Counted from the stretch's first letter, positions 23,501 through 31,233 are shown. The stretch: DNA of 32,359 bases from Pyramidobacter piscolens W5455 (GCF_000177335.1 NZ_ADFP01000061.1:1-32359), one strand, 5' to 3'. Made by a program: numbers and translations. Notes: generated by a model not told the origin, from the letters alone.

Positions 23501-23616
23501 GAAGGATCCTCCAACTTGCCGATTCGGAAATACGCCGCCACGCCCGCGATCGCCACGAGGGCGCAGAGGAACAGGACGACGGCGCGGCGTTTCAGGCTGG
23601 CGCGCGCGACGCTCAT
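20575..23616 (-). CDS. RND-family efflux transporter, inner-membrane pump subunit
   Basis: A 1013-residue pump of the AcrB/MexB type: a first span (VVLFLCALVAIAGVAAYF), a large periplasmic porter loop beginning KLEDPSF with VYPGSTAYEVE, a block of spans in the middle, a second periplasmic loop (DTSFFPDAN), and a final block of spans. The proton-relay helix reads LGSLVDNAIVVSES (Asp400-Asn401), with one Asp where AcrB has two; the VDN variant is common in a subgroup of RND pumps. It overlaps the stop of the adaptor gene by four bases (ATGA), so translation is coupled. No outer-membrane TolC-type gene is in the window. Drug or solvent export is the family role; the substrate is unknown. Confidence 0.93.
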   Translation of the reverse strand: MSVARASLKRRAVVLFLCALVAIAGVAAYFRIGKLEDPSFTIKTAVVTIVYPGSTAYEVEREATSRVEDAVQAMGEIKRLRSRSVPGMAIVYVDIKDKYTSKDLPEIWDVLRQKLNDVQVSMPAGSAIMVDNDFGDVYGQYYALVGDGYTMKELWDYADFLKKQLVLVPGVASVKILGEQKEAVYVEFSATRLSSLGLAPNAIFNVLNQQNTLSALGTTTLGDRFVRVSPTGAIMSVDDIGDLVIGGVGGQLIRLREVATVRRDFVDPQSFMMRFNGRPALGIGIATVTGGNVVTMGESVSKRLRELEVHRPIGMELNEIYMQSDQVTRSVQDFIVNLIESLAIVVGVLLVFMGMRTGLIIGAVLLLTVAGTFVFMNACGVFLQIVSLGALIIALGSLVDNAIVVSESMLVGVERGMDIEDAADQAVEGSKWAMLGGTFIAVLAFVPIGLSQDSTGEFCRSLLQVVGISMMLSWGAALTVTPVFGQIMLKPSKQKDDPYDRPLFRAYRALLEGCLRHRFLSMALAAALFALSCWGLARLDTSFFPDANTAYYTVDLWSDEGASLAAQRSAAMELDQFLRAQPNVKNVTDFIGGGSLRFMLTYSPPDPDTAYAQLLVEMKDPEDTRAMLLRTQQRLDEEMPQLTGVCKLFSKGSGMAPKLEARFYGEDPAVLRDLGEQALRIVEADPSHNFARLDWRQPVEVIHPRVLKDQMQNLGLTRPQLNQALLIATTGLPIGAFRDGDKTLAIMAALVPEQRNRIDRIKSLPVWAPAANATVPLGTVISSLDVDYEDNIVMRRNRSRVLTVASEVKLGHNADAMLERVRAPIEAIELPVGYSLEWGGEKELSDDAIGGMKVAFLPALLTMFTIMVFLFNGFRQPLIIFGVLPLILIGVVGGLWLAGMSMSFLAIIGTLSLVGMLAKNSIVLLDQVSADFAAGRDRYEAIVEDGVGRLRPVAMSALTTVLGMVPLIWDLMFGPMAVTIMAGLTVSTILTLIVIPVLTAVVYKVPCLPKKRG

Positions 23617-24785
23617 GACCGTTCACCGGCTTTCATGAGGCGGACTTTCTGACCGTCCTTCAAAAAATGCACGCCGGCCGTGACGATCAGGTCGCCGTCG
23701 CGCAGTCCCTCCCCGCTCACTTCGAGCTGCGCTCCTTTCCAGCCGGCCACGGTCACGGGCACGCGCCGGACCTGCCCGTCCTCGAAGCGCCACAACCAGC
23801 GCGCGCCGTTCTCTCCGGCCAACACGGCCGGCTCGGGCACGAGGAAGCGGTTTTCCGCCGCGCCGGCGGAAAAATCCACCGTCACGGTGACGGCCATGCC
23901 GGGCAGCACGCGCGCGCCCTCCGGCTGAGGCATGACGACGGTGACGGGATAGGTTTTGGTGCGCGGATCGGCCTGCGCGGCGAATTCCTTGAGACGCACC
24001 GGAAAAGCCCGCCCTCCGATGGCGTCGAAACGGGCCTCCATGCCGAAAGAAGCGGCGTACCGCGCCAGATCGCGGGCGTCGATGCCGGCCGGCACGGGCG
24101 CGCTCAGCACGTCTTTGTCGGGCACGGCGAAGACGATCTCCAGCGTGGAAATATCCTGAAGGCTGAGAACGGGCTGCTTGGGCAGCACGTCCTGAAATTT
24201 CTCGGCCATGCGGTCGACGACGACGCCGTCGAAGGGGGCGCGCAGCTCGGTGTCGCGCAGCGCGTCGGCGGCCGTGCGGGCCTGGGCCTCGGCCTGCTGC
24301 ACGGCGGAGCGCGCCACGTTCAGCTGCGTCTTGTAGGCGTCGTACTGCGCCGCGGCGATGACCTTCTGCCTGTAAAGCTCGTCGTAGCGTTTGAAGTTGG
24401 TGGCGGCGTCGTTGTACTGGGCGCGCGCCTGCGCCAAAACGGCCTGCGCCTGTGTCAGGCGGGTCCGGAAATCGCGCGGATCGACGCGCCCGAGCAGGTC
24501 GCCTTTTTTCACGGCGACGCCCTTTTCAACCGGCAGTTCGAGCAGCGGCCCCGAGACGCGGAACGACAGGTTGACGCGCTGCGCCCCCTGCACGGTGCCG
24601 AAATAGCGATGTACGTTCTCGACCGCGCCGCCGTCGAGCCTGACCGTGCGCACGGGGCGGACGATCTCCGGCTCGGGCTTCGGCTCGCGCAGCTGGCGAA
24701 ATCCCTCGATCCCCGCGCAGGCGGCGAAGATCGCGGCCAGCCCGGCGGCCGTTTTCAGCAGCGAAAAAGCGGAAAATTTTTTCAT
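23613..24785 (-). CDS. RND membrane-fusion protein (periplasmic adaptor)
   Basis: A 390-residue AcrA-like adaptor: an N-terminal hydrophobic anchor or signal (LLKTAAGLAAIFAACAG), a beta-barrel/lipoyl half (GPLLELPVEKGVAVKKGDLLGRVDPRDF), an alpha-hairpin (residues about 110-165, rich in Ala, Gln and Arg), the returning lipoyl half (LRAPFDGVVVDRM), and the membrane-proximal domain (DGDLIVTAGVHFLKDGQKV). It bridges the RND pump and an outer-membrane channel. Start: GGAGGA lies 6 bases before ATG 24785; the in-frame ATG at 24791 touches that site and is less likely. An extended -10 (TGATACAAT, minus strand 24872-24864) is a probable promoter for this two-gene operon. Confidence 0.9.
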   Translation of the reverse strand: MKKFSAFSLLKTAAGLAAIFAACAGIEGFRQLREPKPEPEIVRPVRTVRLDGGAVENVHRYFGTVQGAQRVNLSFRVSGPLLELPVEKGVAVKKGDLLGRVDPRDFRTRLTQAQAVLAQARAQYNDAATNFKRYDELYRQKVIAAAQYDAYKTQLNVARSAVQQAEAQARTAADALRDTELRAPFDGVVVDRMAEKFQDVLPKQPVLSLQDISTLEIVFAVPDKDVLSAPVPAGIDARDLARYAASFGMEARFDAIGGRAFPVRLKEFAAQADPRTKTYPVTVVMPQPEGARVLPGMAVTVTVDFSAGAAENRFLVPEPAVLAGENGARWLWRFEDGQVRRVPVTVAGWKGAQLEVSGEGLRDGDLIVTAGVHFLKDGQKVRLMKAGERS

Positions 24786-24863
24786 CCTCATTCCTCCAGT
24801 GCCATCCGTTCGCTTTCGCAGGCGGCGCTCCGCGCCCGCTGATTCAACAAACTCATCGCGTTG

Positions 24864-24872
24864 ATTGTATCA
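24864..24872 (-). promoter_or_regulatory. Candidate extended -10 promoter of the RND operon
   Basis: Minus-strand TGATACAAT (TGn plus TACAAT), about 80 bases before the adaptor start; no good -35, as is usual for extended -10 promoters. Confidence 0.4.
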
Positions 24873-24979
24873 CGCGCGCCCGGCCTTTGCACGGACGGCG
24901 CGGGAAGATTTTCCGCCATGCCATGCGCGCCCCGCGGCGGGCGATTTTATGAAAAGAGCTTTTTGAACCGCGCCCGACG

Positions 24980-25031
24980 AAAAGCGGCCGGAAGCCGATG
25001 GATTCTCGATCATCAGCCTCCGGCCGCTTTC
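24980..25031 (-). terminator. Long hairpin ending the second Sel1 gene
   Basis: An outer stem AAAGCGGCCGGA/TCCGGCCGCTTT continues inward as GGCTGATG/CATCGGCT (one G-T pair), about 20 pairs in all. The minus strand continues TTTTCG after it. It lies between parS and the RND operon. Confidence 0.75.
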
Positions 25032-25033
25032 GG

Positions 25034-25049
25034 TGTTCCACGTGGAACA
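25034..25049. promoter_or_regulatory. parS chromosome-partition site
   Basis: The perfect 16-bp palindrome TGTTCCACGTGGAACA matches the ParB-binding parS consensus (Bacillus form TGTTTCACGTGAAACA; the CC/GG form occurs in pseudomonads). It is bound by ParB in chromosome segregation, usually near the replication origin. It sits in the 3' region just after the Sel1 stop at 25060. It is the only such site I found in the window. Confidence 0.85.
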
Positions 25050-25059
25050 TCGTTGCCGG

Positions 25060-27051
25060 TCAACGGTTTTCCGTTTCATCGTCCGCGGACGACGAAGCGT
25101 TCATTTGTTCAAAGAGCTTCCGCGCGGCCTCCCGGGCGCGTTCGCATTCTTCCGCCGAAAGCCTGGCGCCGCGGAACATGCCGCGCCCTTCCAGCCTGTT
25201 GATGAGGCGCGCCGTGCCGGCGGCGCCGTTCAGGCGAGCCAGCCACGTCCACTTGTAAGCCTCCTCGTCGTCGCGGGGCACGCCGGCCCCCTTGCTGTAC
25301 AGCTCGCCAAGGGCCTTCTGCGCGGGAGCGTAGTTCTGGCGGGCGCTTTTCAAAAACCACGAAGCGGCCTCGGCCAGATTTTGCCCGACGCCGCGGCCGG
25401 CGCGATAGCAGCCGCCAAGGCTGAATTGCGCCAGCTCGTTGCCCTGCCGGGCGGCGCGCAGATACCAGCGGGCCGCTTCGTCGGCGTCTTTCTTCACGCC
25501 GTCGCCCCGCTCGCACAGGCTGGCGTAACGTTCCTGAGCGACGTCGCTGCCCTGTTCGGCGGCCAGCCGGTACCATTTTGCCGCTTCGAAGGGTTCCTTT
25601 TCGCCGCCCCAGCCGTTTTCGCAAATCTGACCGAGCAGGAACTGCGCGCGCTCTCGCCCCTGACCGGCATAGACGCGGCAAAAGTTCGCCAGCGCCGCGT
25701 AAATTTCGCCGCCGCGCCGCGCCAGATCTTCGTGGCGAGCCAGCAGAGATCCCGCCCGGACGCGTCCTTGAGGCACGCCGAGGCTGCCGCGCCACAGCTG
25801 CGCCTCCACATAACAGGGCACGGGAGCGTCGGGATGGAGGCGCCGCAGTTCCATCGCCATGCGCCGCGCCGCGCCGTCCTCGTGATTGAACCACGCCGTC
25901 AGCAGATCCAGCGTCTCCGCAGGCGCGTTCACATTCGCCAGCACGCGCCAAAACTCGCGGCGGAAGTGCGTCATGTCGAAATCGCCGGACTCCATGGACG
26001 CGAGCACCACAGGGCTGATCTGCGTTTCCGCCTCGAACAGCACGTTGTTGCGCACGGCCGTCATTCCCGCCTTGCGCTCGCCCAGCGCCCAGCTGACCGT
26101 GCCGTAAAAGAGATTGTCGAGCCAATCGCGCGGCCCGATGTTCTCCCTGATCTCGGCCAGCAGCTCTTTGAGGCGGGACGGCGGCAGGCTTTGGTCGAGC
26201 AGGATGCGCTGTTTGGCCGTCTGCACTTTGTACGGGTCGCGGCGCAGCACGCGCCGCCACTGGCGGTCGAACTCGTCGAAGCAGGCCAGCGCCGTCTTCA
26301 CATCGCCGCAGCGGCCGGCCGCCTCGCCATAGTAATACCAGAACGGAGGATAGGCGCCGAACGACTTCTTCAACGCCGGAAACATCAGCAGCGCCTTGTG
26401 CTTGTCGGGCTGCGCCAGCGTCTGCTCGAGATAGTCCAGATCCTCTTGGCTGATGCGGTAGGCGTCGGGCAGGCGGTATTTGCGCAGCAGCGCCCACGAG
26501 TCGGCCAGCAGCTCCTTCTGCAAATCGTTCAGCGCCGTCAGCGCTTCTTTTTTCAGCGCCCACATCTTCTGATCCATCGTGTTGCGGATCTCCGCCATTT
26601 CGCTGCGGTAGCCGAAATAGGCCGTGATGCCGCCGCTGAACAGCGAAGCGAAGAAACTGTCGAGGTCGCCGCCGACCGGCCACATCTTCGACAGCGACGA
26701 GACCAGGGCATGATGCTGCTGTTTGTCGTACACGCCCTGAAAAACTTTGCCTTCTTCTTCGGTGAGACGGTAAGTGTTGATCGTGTCCAGCAGGCGGCTG
26801 TAAAGCTTGACGATTTCGCCGTCGCTGGCGATGTCGCCGAGACTGAGGTTGTTGATGATGCTGCGGTACTCCTGATCGAGCACGATCCGGTCGCGGCTGG
26901 CCGTCATGTGCTTGACCGAGACCACGGCCATATTCAGCGCCACCACCGTGTTGACCGGATCGTAATCGTCGGCGGCCGCCGATGCCGTGGGCGCAACGCA
27001 CAGCCACAGCGCCGCGAGCGCCGCGAAAATCCTCTTCGTAAAACGCTCCAT
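25060..27051 (-). CDS. Exported protein with unknown N-terminal domain and C-terminal Sel1 repeats
   Basis: A 663-residue protein with a Sec signal peptide (KRIFAALAALWLCVAPTASA). Residues about 30-450 form a mostly helical domain that I do not recognise; it includes FASLFSGGITAYFGYRSEM and later TPR-like helices (YYYGEAAGRCGDVKTALACF). Sel1 repeats follow from about 475 to 620: AKWYRLAAEQGSDVAQ, ARWYLRAARQGNELAQ, ASWFLKSARQNYAPAQ. It ends with an acidic tail. AAGGAC lies 6-7 bases before ATG 27051, and TATAAT at 27116-27111 (minus) is a probable -10. It is probably a periplasmic or surface scaffold; it differs from the all-repeat Sel1 protein at 820-3255. The partner is unknown. Confidence 0.85.
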   Translation of the reverse strand: MERFTKRIFAALAALWLCVAPTASAAADDYDPVNTVVALNMAVVSVKHMTASRDRIVLDQEYRSIINNLSLGDIASDGEIVKLYSRLLDTINTYRLTEEEGKVFQGVYDKQQHHALVSSLSKMWPVGGDLDSFFASLFSGGITAYFGYRSEMAEIRNTMDQKMWALKKEALTALNDLQKELLADSWALLRKYRLPDAYRISQEDLDYLEQTLAQPDKHKALLMFPALKKSFGAYPPFWYYYGEAAGRCGDVKTALACFDEFDRQWRRVLRRDPYKVQTAKQRILLDQSLPPSRLKELLAEIRENIGPRDWLDNLFYGTVSWALGERKAGMTAVRNNVLFEAETQISPVVLASMESGDFDMTHFRREFWRVLANVNAPAETLDLLTAWFNHEDGAARRMAMELRRLHPDAPVPCYVEAQLWRGSLGVPQGRVRAGSLLARHEDLARRGGEIYAALANFCRVYAGQGRERAQFLLGQICENGWGGEKEPFEAAKWYRLAAEQGSDVAQERYASLCERGDGVKKDADEAARWYLRAARQGNELAQFSLGGCYRAGRGVGQNLAEAASWFLKSARQNYAPAQKALGELYSKGAGVPRDDEEAYKWTWLARLNGAAGTARLINRLEGRGMFRGARLSAEECERAREAARKLFEQMNASSSADDETENR

Positions 27052-27110
27052 TTTTGTCCTTTTCTCCCCTTCCGGCGGGGAAAAAGCGCGCCATTTTCCC
27101 GCCGGATCCT

Positions 27111-27116
27111 ATTATA
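27111..27116 (-). promoter_or_regulatory. Candidate -10 for the second Sel1 gene
   Basis: Perfect minus-strand TATAAT about 60 bases before the start; the -35 position (TTACGC) is weak. Confidence 0.4.
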
Positions 27117-27220
27117 CACAGATTGCCCAACGCGCGTAAATTCCCGACGCGAACGGCGGCAAAAAATCTCCGGCAAAAAAATCCCCGCCGCTTTCGAGGC
27201 TTCTGCCGCCGCGAATTTTC

Positions 27221-27268
27221 GCAAAAACAAAAAACCGCCTTCCCGGCCGCAGCGCCGGGAAGGCAGTT
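27221..27268 (-). terminator. Intrinsic terminator after iadA
   Basis: A 10-bp perfect stem GCCTTCCCGG/CCGGGAAGGC (27237-27246 with 27255-27264), followed on the minus strand by GGTTTTTTGTTTTTG. Confidence 0.92.
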
Positions 27269-27297
27269 TTCGATCCTCCGTGATTTTTCGCGGACCG

Positions 27298-28437
27298 TTA
27301 CGCTTCGAAGGTGCCCTTGGCGAGCACTTCGCCGTCGCGCATCATCACGCGGCCGCGGCCGATCAGCGTGCGCAGGCGGTAATCCCTGTCGAGGATCATC
27401 AGGTCGGCGTCGCAGCCCTTTTCCAGCCGGCCCTTGCCGGGAAGCTTGAGCCAGGCGGCGGGATTGGCGCCGGCGAACGCGAAGATCTTTTCCAGCGGCG
27501 CGTCGCCCGCCCGCGCGCAGTCGCCGATGGCCTGAAGGATGGAGGCGGGATCCCCGACGCCCATGCCGGCGAAATTGCCCGCCGCGTCGAAGCGCGGCAT
27601 GCTGCCGTTGCCGTCGGAGCTGAAGCAGACGTGCGACAGGTCGGCGCCTTCGGCCACGTAGCGGGCGACCGCGCCGGGCGTCTTTTCGTCGGCGGTGATG
27701 TCGGCCACGCCGCCGGCCTTGACCCAGGCGATCGCGTCGTCGAGAAGTCCGGGGCAGCGCGTCGTGTGCGTCGGCATGAACTGGCTCAGCGGCACGCCGG
27801 TGCCGCTCACGGCTTCGCGCAGCGGCTCCAGTCCCGAAGCCTCGCTGCCCATGTGCACGCAGACGACGCCGGCTTTGCCGGACAGCATCCCGGCCACGCG
27901 CGCTTCGGAAACCAGCGCGCGGATCGTCTCCACCGCAGGATGCGAGGAGCGGTGATCGGACAGCGCGATCTTGCAGCCGATGACCTTGTCGATCCAGGCG
28001 ATGTCGTGGCCGACCTTGCCCGTGATCGTCGGCCCGGGCAGCTGATAGGAGCCCGTGTACATCCACGTGCTCAGCCCTTCGATGTCGAGCGCGCGGGCCT
28101 TCGCCAACAATTCGGTGAGCGAGCGGCTGAATCCGTCGGTCCCCAGCAGGCCGACCGCGGTCGTGATGCCGGCTTTGACGAACGTGGAAAGCTGAGCGGG
28201 CGGCGTGCGGAAATTGAACGCCCCTTCGCCGCCGGCGCCGCCGAAATGATTGTGATGATCGACGATGCCGGGAGCGGCGACGAGCCCCTCCGCGTCGATC
28301 GTCTCGAGACCGGGGATTTTCACGTCGAGCCCTCTTTCCACGGCGGCGATTGCGCCGCCAAGGATCAGCAGATCGGTCAGGCCCACGTGCTCGGGCGCGT
28401 ACAGGTCGATATTCTTCAGAAGCAGCGGATTATGCAT
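27298..28437 (-). CDS. iadA: Isoaspartyl dipeptidase (beta-aspartyl-peptidase)
   Basis: A 379-residue cytoplasmic binuclear zinc amidohydrolase that cleaves beta-aspartyl (isoAsp) dipeptides from damaged proteins or diet. All metal and catalytic positions known for E. coli IadA are visible: HNHFGGAGGEG (His62, His64, Glu71), VGLLGTDGFSRS, IGCKIALSDHRSS (carboxylated Lys156), VCVHMG (His195), MPTHTTR (His224) and FSSDGNGS (Asp275). The ribosome site GAGGAAAA precedes ATG 28437. It lies 97 bases after nhaC on the same strand, with an intervening hairpin that may reduce read-through. Together they look like a peptide-use locus under the GntR-type regulator. Confidence 0.95.
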   Translation of the reverse strand: MHNPLLLKNIDLYAPEHVGLTDLLILGGAIAAVERGLDVKIPGLETIDAEGLVAAPGIVDHHNHFGGAGGEGAFNFRTPPAQLSTFVKAGITTAVGLLGTDGFSRSLTELLAKARALDIEGLSTWMYTGSYQLPGPTITGKVGHDIAWIDKVIGCKIALSDHRSSHPAVETIRALVSEARVAGMLSGKAGVVCVHMGSEASGLEPLREAVSGTGVPLSQFMPTHTTRCPGLLDDAIAWVKAGGVADITADEKTPGAVARYVAEGADLSHVCFSSDGNGSMPRFDAAGNFAGMGVGDPASILQAIGDCARAGDAPLEKIFAFAGANPAAWLKLPGKGRLEKGCDADLMILDRDYRLRTLIGRGRVMMRDGEVLAKGTFEA

Positions 28438-28482
28438 TTATTTTTTTCCTCGATTCGCAACAAACGATCCATAAAACTTCAC

Positions 28483-28518
28483 GAAAAGAAATCGCAGGCC
28501 GGTGCGGTCTGCGATTTC
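28483..28518 (-). terminator. Hairpin between nhaC and iadA
   Basis: Stem GAAATCGCAG/CTGCGATTTC (28488-28497 with 28509-28518) followed on the minus strand by TTTTCG. Probably a partial terminator or mRNA stabiliser inside the operon. Confidence 0.6.
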
Positions 28519-28534
28519 CTGTCCCAAAACGCGA

Positions 28535-29947
28535 TTATTTGCTTTCCGCAGTCTTGTTGCGGAAAATCGCAATGTTGCAGAACGCGTAGATCCACGCCAG
28601 CACCGCGCCCGCGTAGCACATGACCGTCCAGGGCAGATACTCCAGCACCGGCACGTCGAGCACCGACGCCATGTAAACGCCCGCGGCCGACCAAGGGATC
28701 AGCGGCACGACCACCGTGCCGGAATCCTCGAGCGTGCGGGACAGCACGTTGCGGCGAATGCCGAACTCGTCGAACGGATCGCGGTACATGATGCCGGGCA
28801 TGATGATGCTCAGGTAGGAGTTGCCCGTGCCCAGCGCGGTGATAATGCCCGTCAGCGAGGTGGAGAACACCAAGCGGCCGACGCTGCTCTTGATGAAGCG
28901 CTCGCGCATGGCGTTGGTGATCACCTTGATCGTGCCGGTGCACTCGAGCTGCCCGGCGAAGATGTAGGCGAAGAACACGACCACGACCGAGCCGGACATG
29001 AAAGAAAGTCCGCCGCGGCTAAGCAGGCTGTCGACCACCTTGACGCCCGTCGCCGCCTTGGGGCCGCTGGCCATGATCTTGACGATCGCGGGCAGCGAAT
29101 GGCCCTGCATCATCGCGAACGGTATGGCCGAAACCATCGACGCCCAGAGCACGGGGATCGTCGGCTTGCCCATGTAGGACAGCACCAGCATGACGCCCGC
29201 GGGGATCAGCACGAGCGGCGTCAGCTTGTAGGATTTCTCGATCGCGCCGACGATCTCGTTGATGCGGGTCATGTCCATCGTGTCGGCGCTGGACGAGCCG
29301 ACGTAGGCGTACACGGCCAAGCCGATGCAGAACGCCGGCAGCGTCGTCCACATCATCGACTTGATGTGGTCCATGATGTCGCACTCGGCGGTCGCAGCCG
29401 CCAGGACCGTGGTGTCGGAAATGGGGCTGATCTTGTCGCCGAAGTAGCTGCCCGCGATGACCGCGCCGGCGGTGGCGGCGGGATTGATGCCGAGACCGTG
29501 GCCGATGCCCATCAGCGCCACGCCGAACGTGGCGGCCGAGCCCCACGAAGTGCCCGTCAGCACCGAAGAGATGGCGCAGATCACCGAGGCCGAGATCAGG
29601 AACGTACTGGGACGGAGGATCGACAGGCCAACCTTGATCAGATACGGGACCGTGCCGCCGGCCATCCAGATGGCGATCATCGGGCCGACGATCAGCAGGA
29701 TCAGGATCGCGCCCGAGGCGCGGGCGACCATCGGGATGACGCCCTCTTTGAACATATAATCCCAGGTGAAGCCGTAGCCGAACACGTACACGACGGTCGT
29801 CGCCAGCGCGACGATCAGGCACAGCATGCCCGTGTCGAAGTTCATGAACAGTTTGCCGACGATCATGATCGCGAGGATCATCACCATGATCGCAATCGCG
29901 CCGCCCAGTTTGACTTCCTTGTGCGGCTTTGCCGTTTTTTCCGCCAT
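28535..29947 (-). CDS. nhaC: NhaC-family Na+/H+ antiporter
   Basis: A 470-residue inner-membrane protein with about 12 spans. NhaC hallmarks: LTGTSWGSAATFGVALMGIG, ISPISDTTVLAAATAECD, GQLECTGTIKVIT, TALGTGNSYLSIIMPG and LEDSGTVVVPLIPWSAAGVY. The family exchanges sodium for protons or, in some branches, carries amino acids or organic acids with sodium. Beside isoaspartyl dipeptidase it may import or export a dipeptide-related solute (inference). Start ATG 29947 follows GAGAGG and GGGAGG sites; an open frame continuing upstream to 30475 overlaps the regulator gene and is rejected because the promoter lies at 30127-30099. Confidence 0.92.
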   Translation of the reverse strand: MAEKTAKPHKEVKLGGAIAIMVMILAIMIVGKLFMNFDTGMLCLIVALATTVVYVFGYGFTWDYMFKEGVIPMVARASGAILILLIVGPMIAIWMAGGTVPYLIKVGLSILRPSTFLISASVICAISSVLTGTSWGSAATFGVALMGIGHGLGINPAATAGAVIAGSYFGDKISPISDTTVLAAATAECDIMDHIKSMMWTTLPAFCIGLAVYAYVGSSSADTMDMTRINEIVGAIEKSYKLTPLVLIPAGVMLVLSYMGKPTIPVLWASMVSAIPFAMMQGHSLPAIVKIMASGPKAATGVKVVDSLLSRGGLSFMSGSVVVVFFAYIFAGQLECTGTIKVITNAMRERFIKSSVGRLVFSTSLTGIITALGTGNSYLSIIMPGIMYRDPFDEFGIRRNVLSRTLEDSGTVVVPLIPWSAAGVYMASVLDVPVLEYLPWTVMCYAGAVLAWIYAFCNIAIFRNKTAESK

Positions 29948-30098
29948 ACCTCTCAATCCTCCCGTATCAAAAACAAAACCGTGCCCTTCGTCAGGGCCCT
30001 TTACGCCGCGGGCCGGCACGGAACCGCCGGCCGCAAAAAAACAACGCGCCGCCTTTCGGGCGACAAAAGATTGGATACAGATTTGAATCCGTGCGATT

Positions 30099-30127
30099 AG
30101 TATAGTTAAAGATACTTCACTTGTCAA
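30099..30127 (-). promoter_or_regulatory. Near-consensus promoter of nhaC-iadA with possible operator
   Basis: Minus-strand -35 TTGACA (30127-30122) and -10 TATACT (30104-30099), spacer exactly 17. An inverted repeat AGTAT-N8-ATACT (30099-30116) overlaps the -10 and could bind the neighbouring GntR-type regulator. The rest of 29948-30261 holds an A/T-run (30209-30216) with a weak 4-bp hairpin, possibly the end of the regulator transcript, and nothing else. Confidence 0.8.
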
Positions 30128-30261
30128 TAAAAGACATTCTCCCGCGCGAAAATTTCTTTCGTTCGCGTCTCCGGCAATCTCCAACGAAAAAAGCGGAAAC
30201 TTCCACGCAAAAAAAATGACGGACGCCGCGTGTGCGGACATTCCATCATAGAAAAAACGCG

Positions 30262-30969
30262 TTATTGTCTTTCCGTTTCCTCCAACAGCGAGCGGTAACG
30301 GAACGTGTTCAGCACGTGCTCCTCCATCAGCCGGCGGCTGCGCTCCGCCTCGTGAGCCTCGAGCGCGTCGATGATCAGGGAATGTTCCTTCCAGCTCGGC
30401 ACGTTTTCGCCCGTCGGGCGCGTTCGTTCCCGATAAAAGCGGGTGTAAAGCAGCGTATACATCGTGGAGCGCCAATAACTGCTGTTGAAGAAGCGCAGCA
30501 GGTACACGTTGCCGGAAAAGGAGACGATCAGGCGGTGCAGCTCTTCGTTCAGTTGCGCGTACTGCGCTTTTTCCTCAGGGGTTTGCCGCTCTCGTCCGAA
30601 CAGCTCCGCTTCTTTGGCGTTGATCGCGCGCAGCACCATCACGTGCTCCGGCGTGCAGGCATGCGCCAGCCGCGCCGCGGCGGCCCCTTCCACGGCGGCG
30701 CGGCTGTAGAAAATCTGCCGCATATCCTCCGACGACAATGCCGGCAGCAGATAGCCTTTACGGCCCCGCTCCTTGACCAGAATGCCTTCCGCAACCAGCC
30801 GGCTGAGCGCGGTGCGCAGCGGCGTGCGGCTCATCGACAGCCGTTTGGACAGATCCGGCTCGAAAAGCCGCTGCCCGGGGACGATCTCGCGCTGACGGAT
30901 CAGCTCCACTACGGTGTTGAACGCGCGCAGCTCGGCGTTTTGCTTCAACGCTTCCACCTGTTGCTCCAT
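30262..30969 (-). CDS. GntR-family regulator, FCD (FadR C-terminal) type
   Basis: A 235-residue DNA-binding protein. Residues 10-75 form the winged helix-turn-helix: RQREIVPGQRLFEPDLSKRL, SMSRTPLRTALSRLVAEGIL, then KGYLLPALS. The C-terminal helical FCD domain (from about 80) has the metal/ligand residues expected of the type: Asp/Arg near DMRQIFYSRAAVE, LNEELHRLIV with His, and a late EEHVLNTFR His. Such proteins bind an organic acid or amino-acid ligand and repress adjacent genes. It precedes nhaC-iadA on the same strand, and the inverted repeat in their promoter is a candidate target. ATG 30969 has AAGGGAG 8-9 bases upstream; the in-frame ATG at 30993 lies too close to its only purine run. 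Confidence 0.9.
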   Translation of the reverse strand: MEQQVEALKQNAELRAFNTVVELIRQREIVPGQRLFEPDLSKRLSMSRTPLRTALSRLVAEGILVKERGRKGYLLPALSSEDMRQIFYSRAAVEGAAAARLAHACTPEHVMVLRAINAKEAELFGRERQTPEEKAQYAQLNEELHRLIVSFSGNVYLLRFFNSSYWRSTMYTLLYTRFYRERTRPTGENVPSWKEHSLIIDALEAHEAERSRRLMEEHVLNTFRYRSLLEETERQ

Positions 30970-31176
30970 CGAAAATCTCCCTTCCGACATCACTCTCGAC
31001 GCTCAAAAAAACGTTCTTCCGGCAATGAAGCGCCGCCGAACGGTGTCCTGCTTTCCGAGACCAATTTTTTTCAATGAAAAAGCCTCATCGAAAATGCCGC
31101 GCTTCGCGCGCCCGTGCCGCAAAAAAACGTGCGGCACGCGATTCCATGCAGATTTCGACGCGCCGTTGGCGCTCTG

Positions 31177-31206
31177 AAAAAGGGCGGAGAAACTGTGCCC
31201 TTTTTT
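31177..31206 (-). terminator. Bidirectional terminator after the MATE gene
   Basis: AAAAGGGC...GCCCTTTTTT: a short GGGC stem flanked by A- and T-runs, 28 bases beyond the stop at 31234. A second hairpin, CGTGCCGCA/TGCGGCACG (31113-31138), lies nearby without a T-run. Confidence 0.7.
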
Positions 31207-31233
31207 ACGAAAACGAGTATGAATATCCGCTCT

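Noticed and set aside
20836-23652. 938-codon plus-strand open frame opposite the RND gene
   Set aside because: Composition (His, Arg, Gln, Ala rich) is typical of antisense of a GC-rich gene; the RND protein is unmistakable.
25109-28066. 985-codon minus-strand frame across the Sel1 and iadA genes
   Set aside because: A frame-shifted shadow of both genes, passing through the iadA terminator; Arg/Ala-rich with no domain.
25033-28623. 1196-codon plus-strand open frame beginning inside parS
   Set aside because: It spans antisense of two real genes and two intergenic regions including an iadA terminator; no ribosome site.
28535-30475. Longer NhaC reading frame starting at 30475
   Set aside because: The extra 176 residues overlap the regulator gene, do not look like protein, and the promoter at 30127-30099 and ribosome site support the start at 29947.
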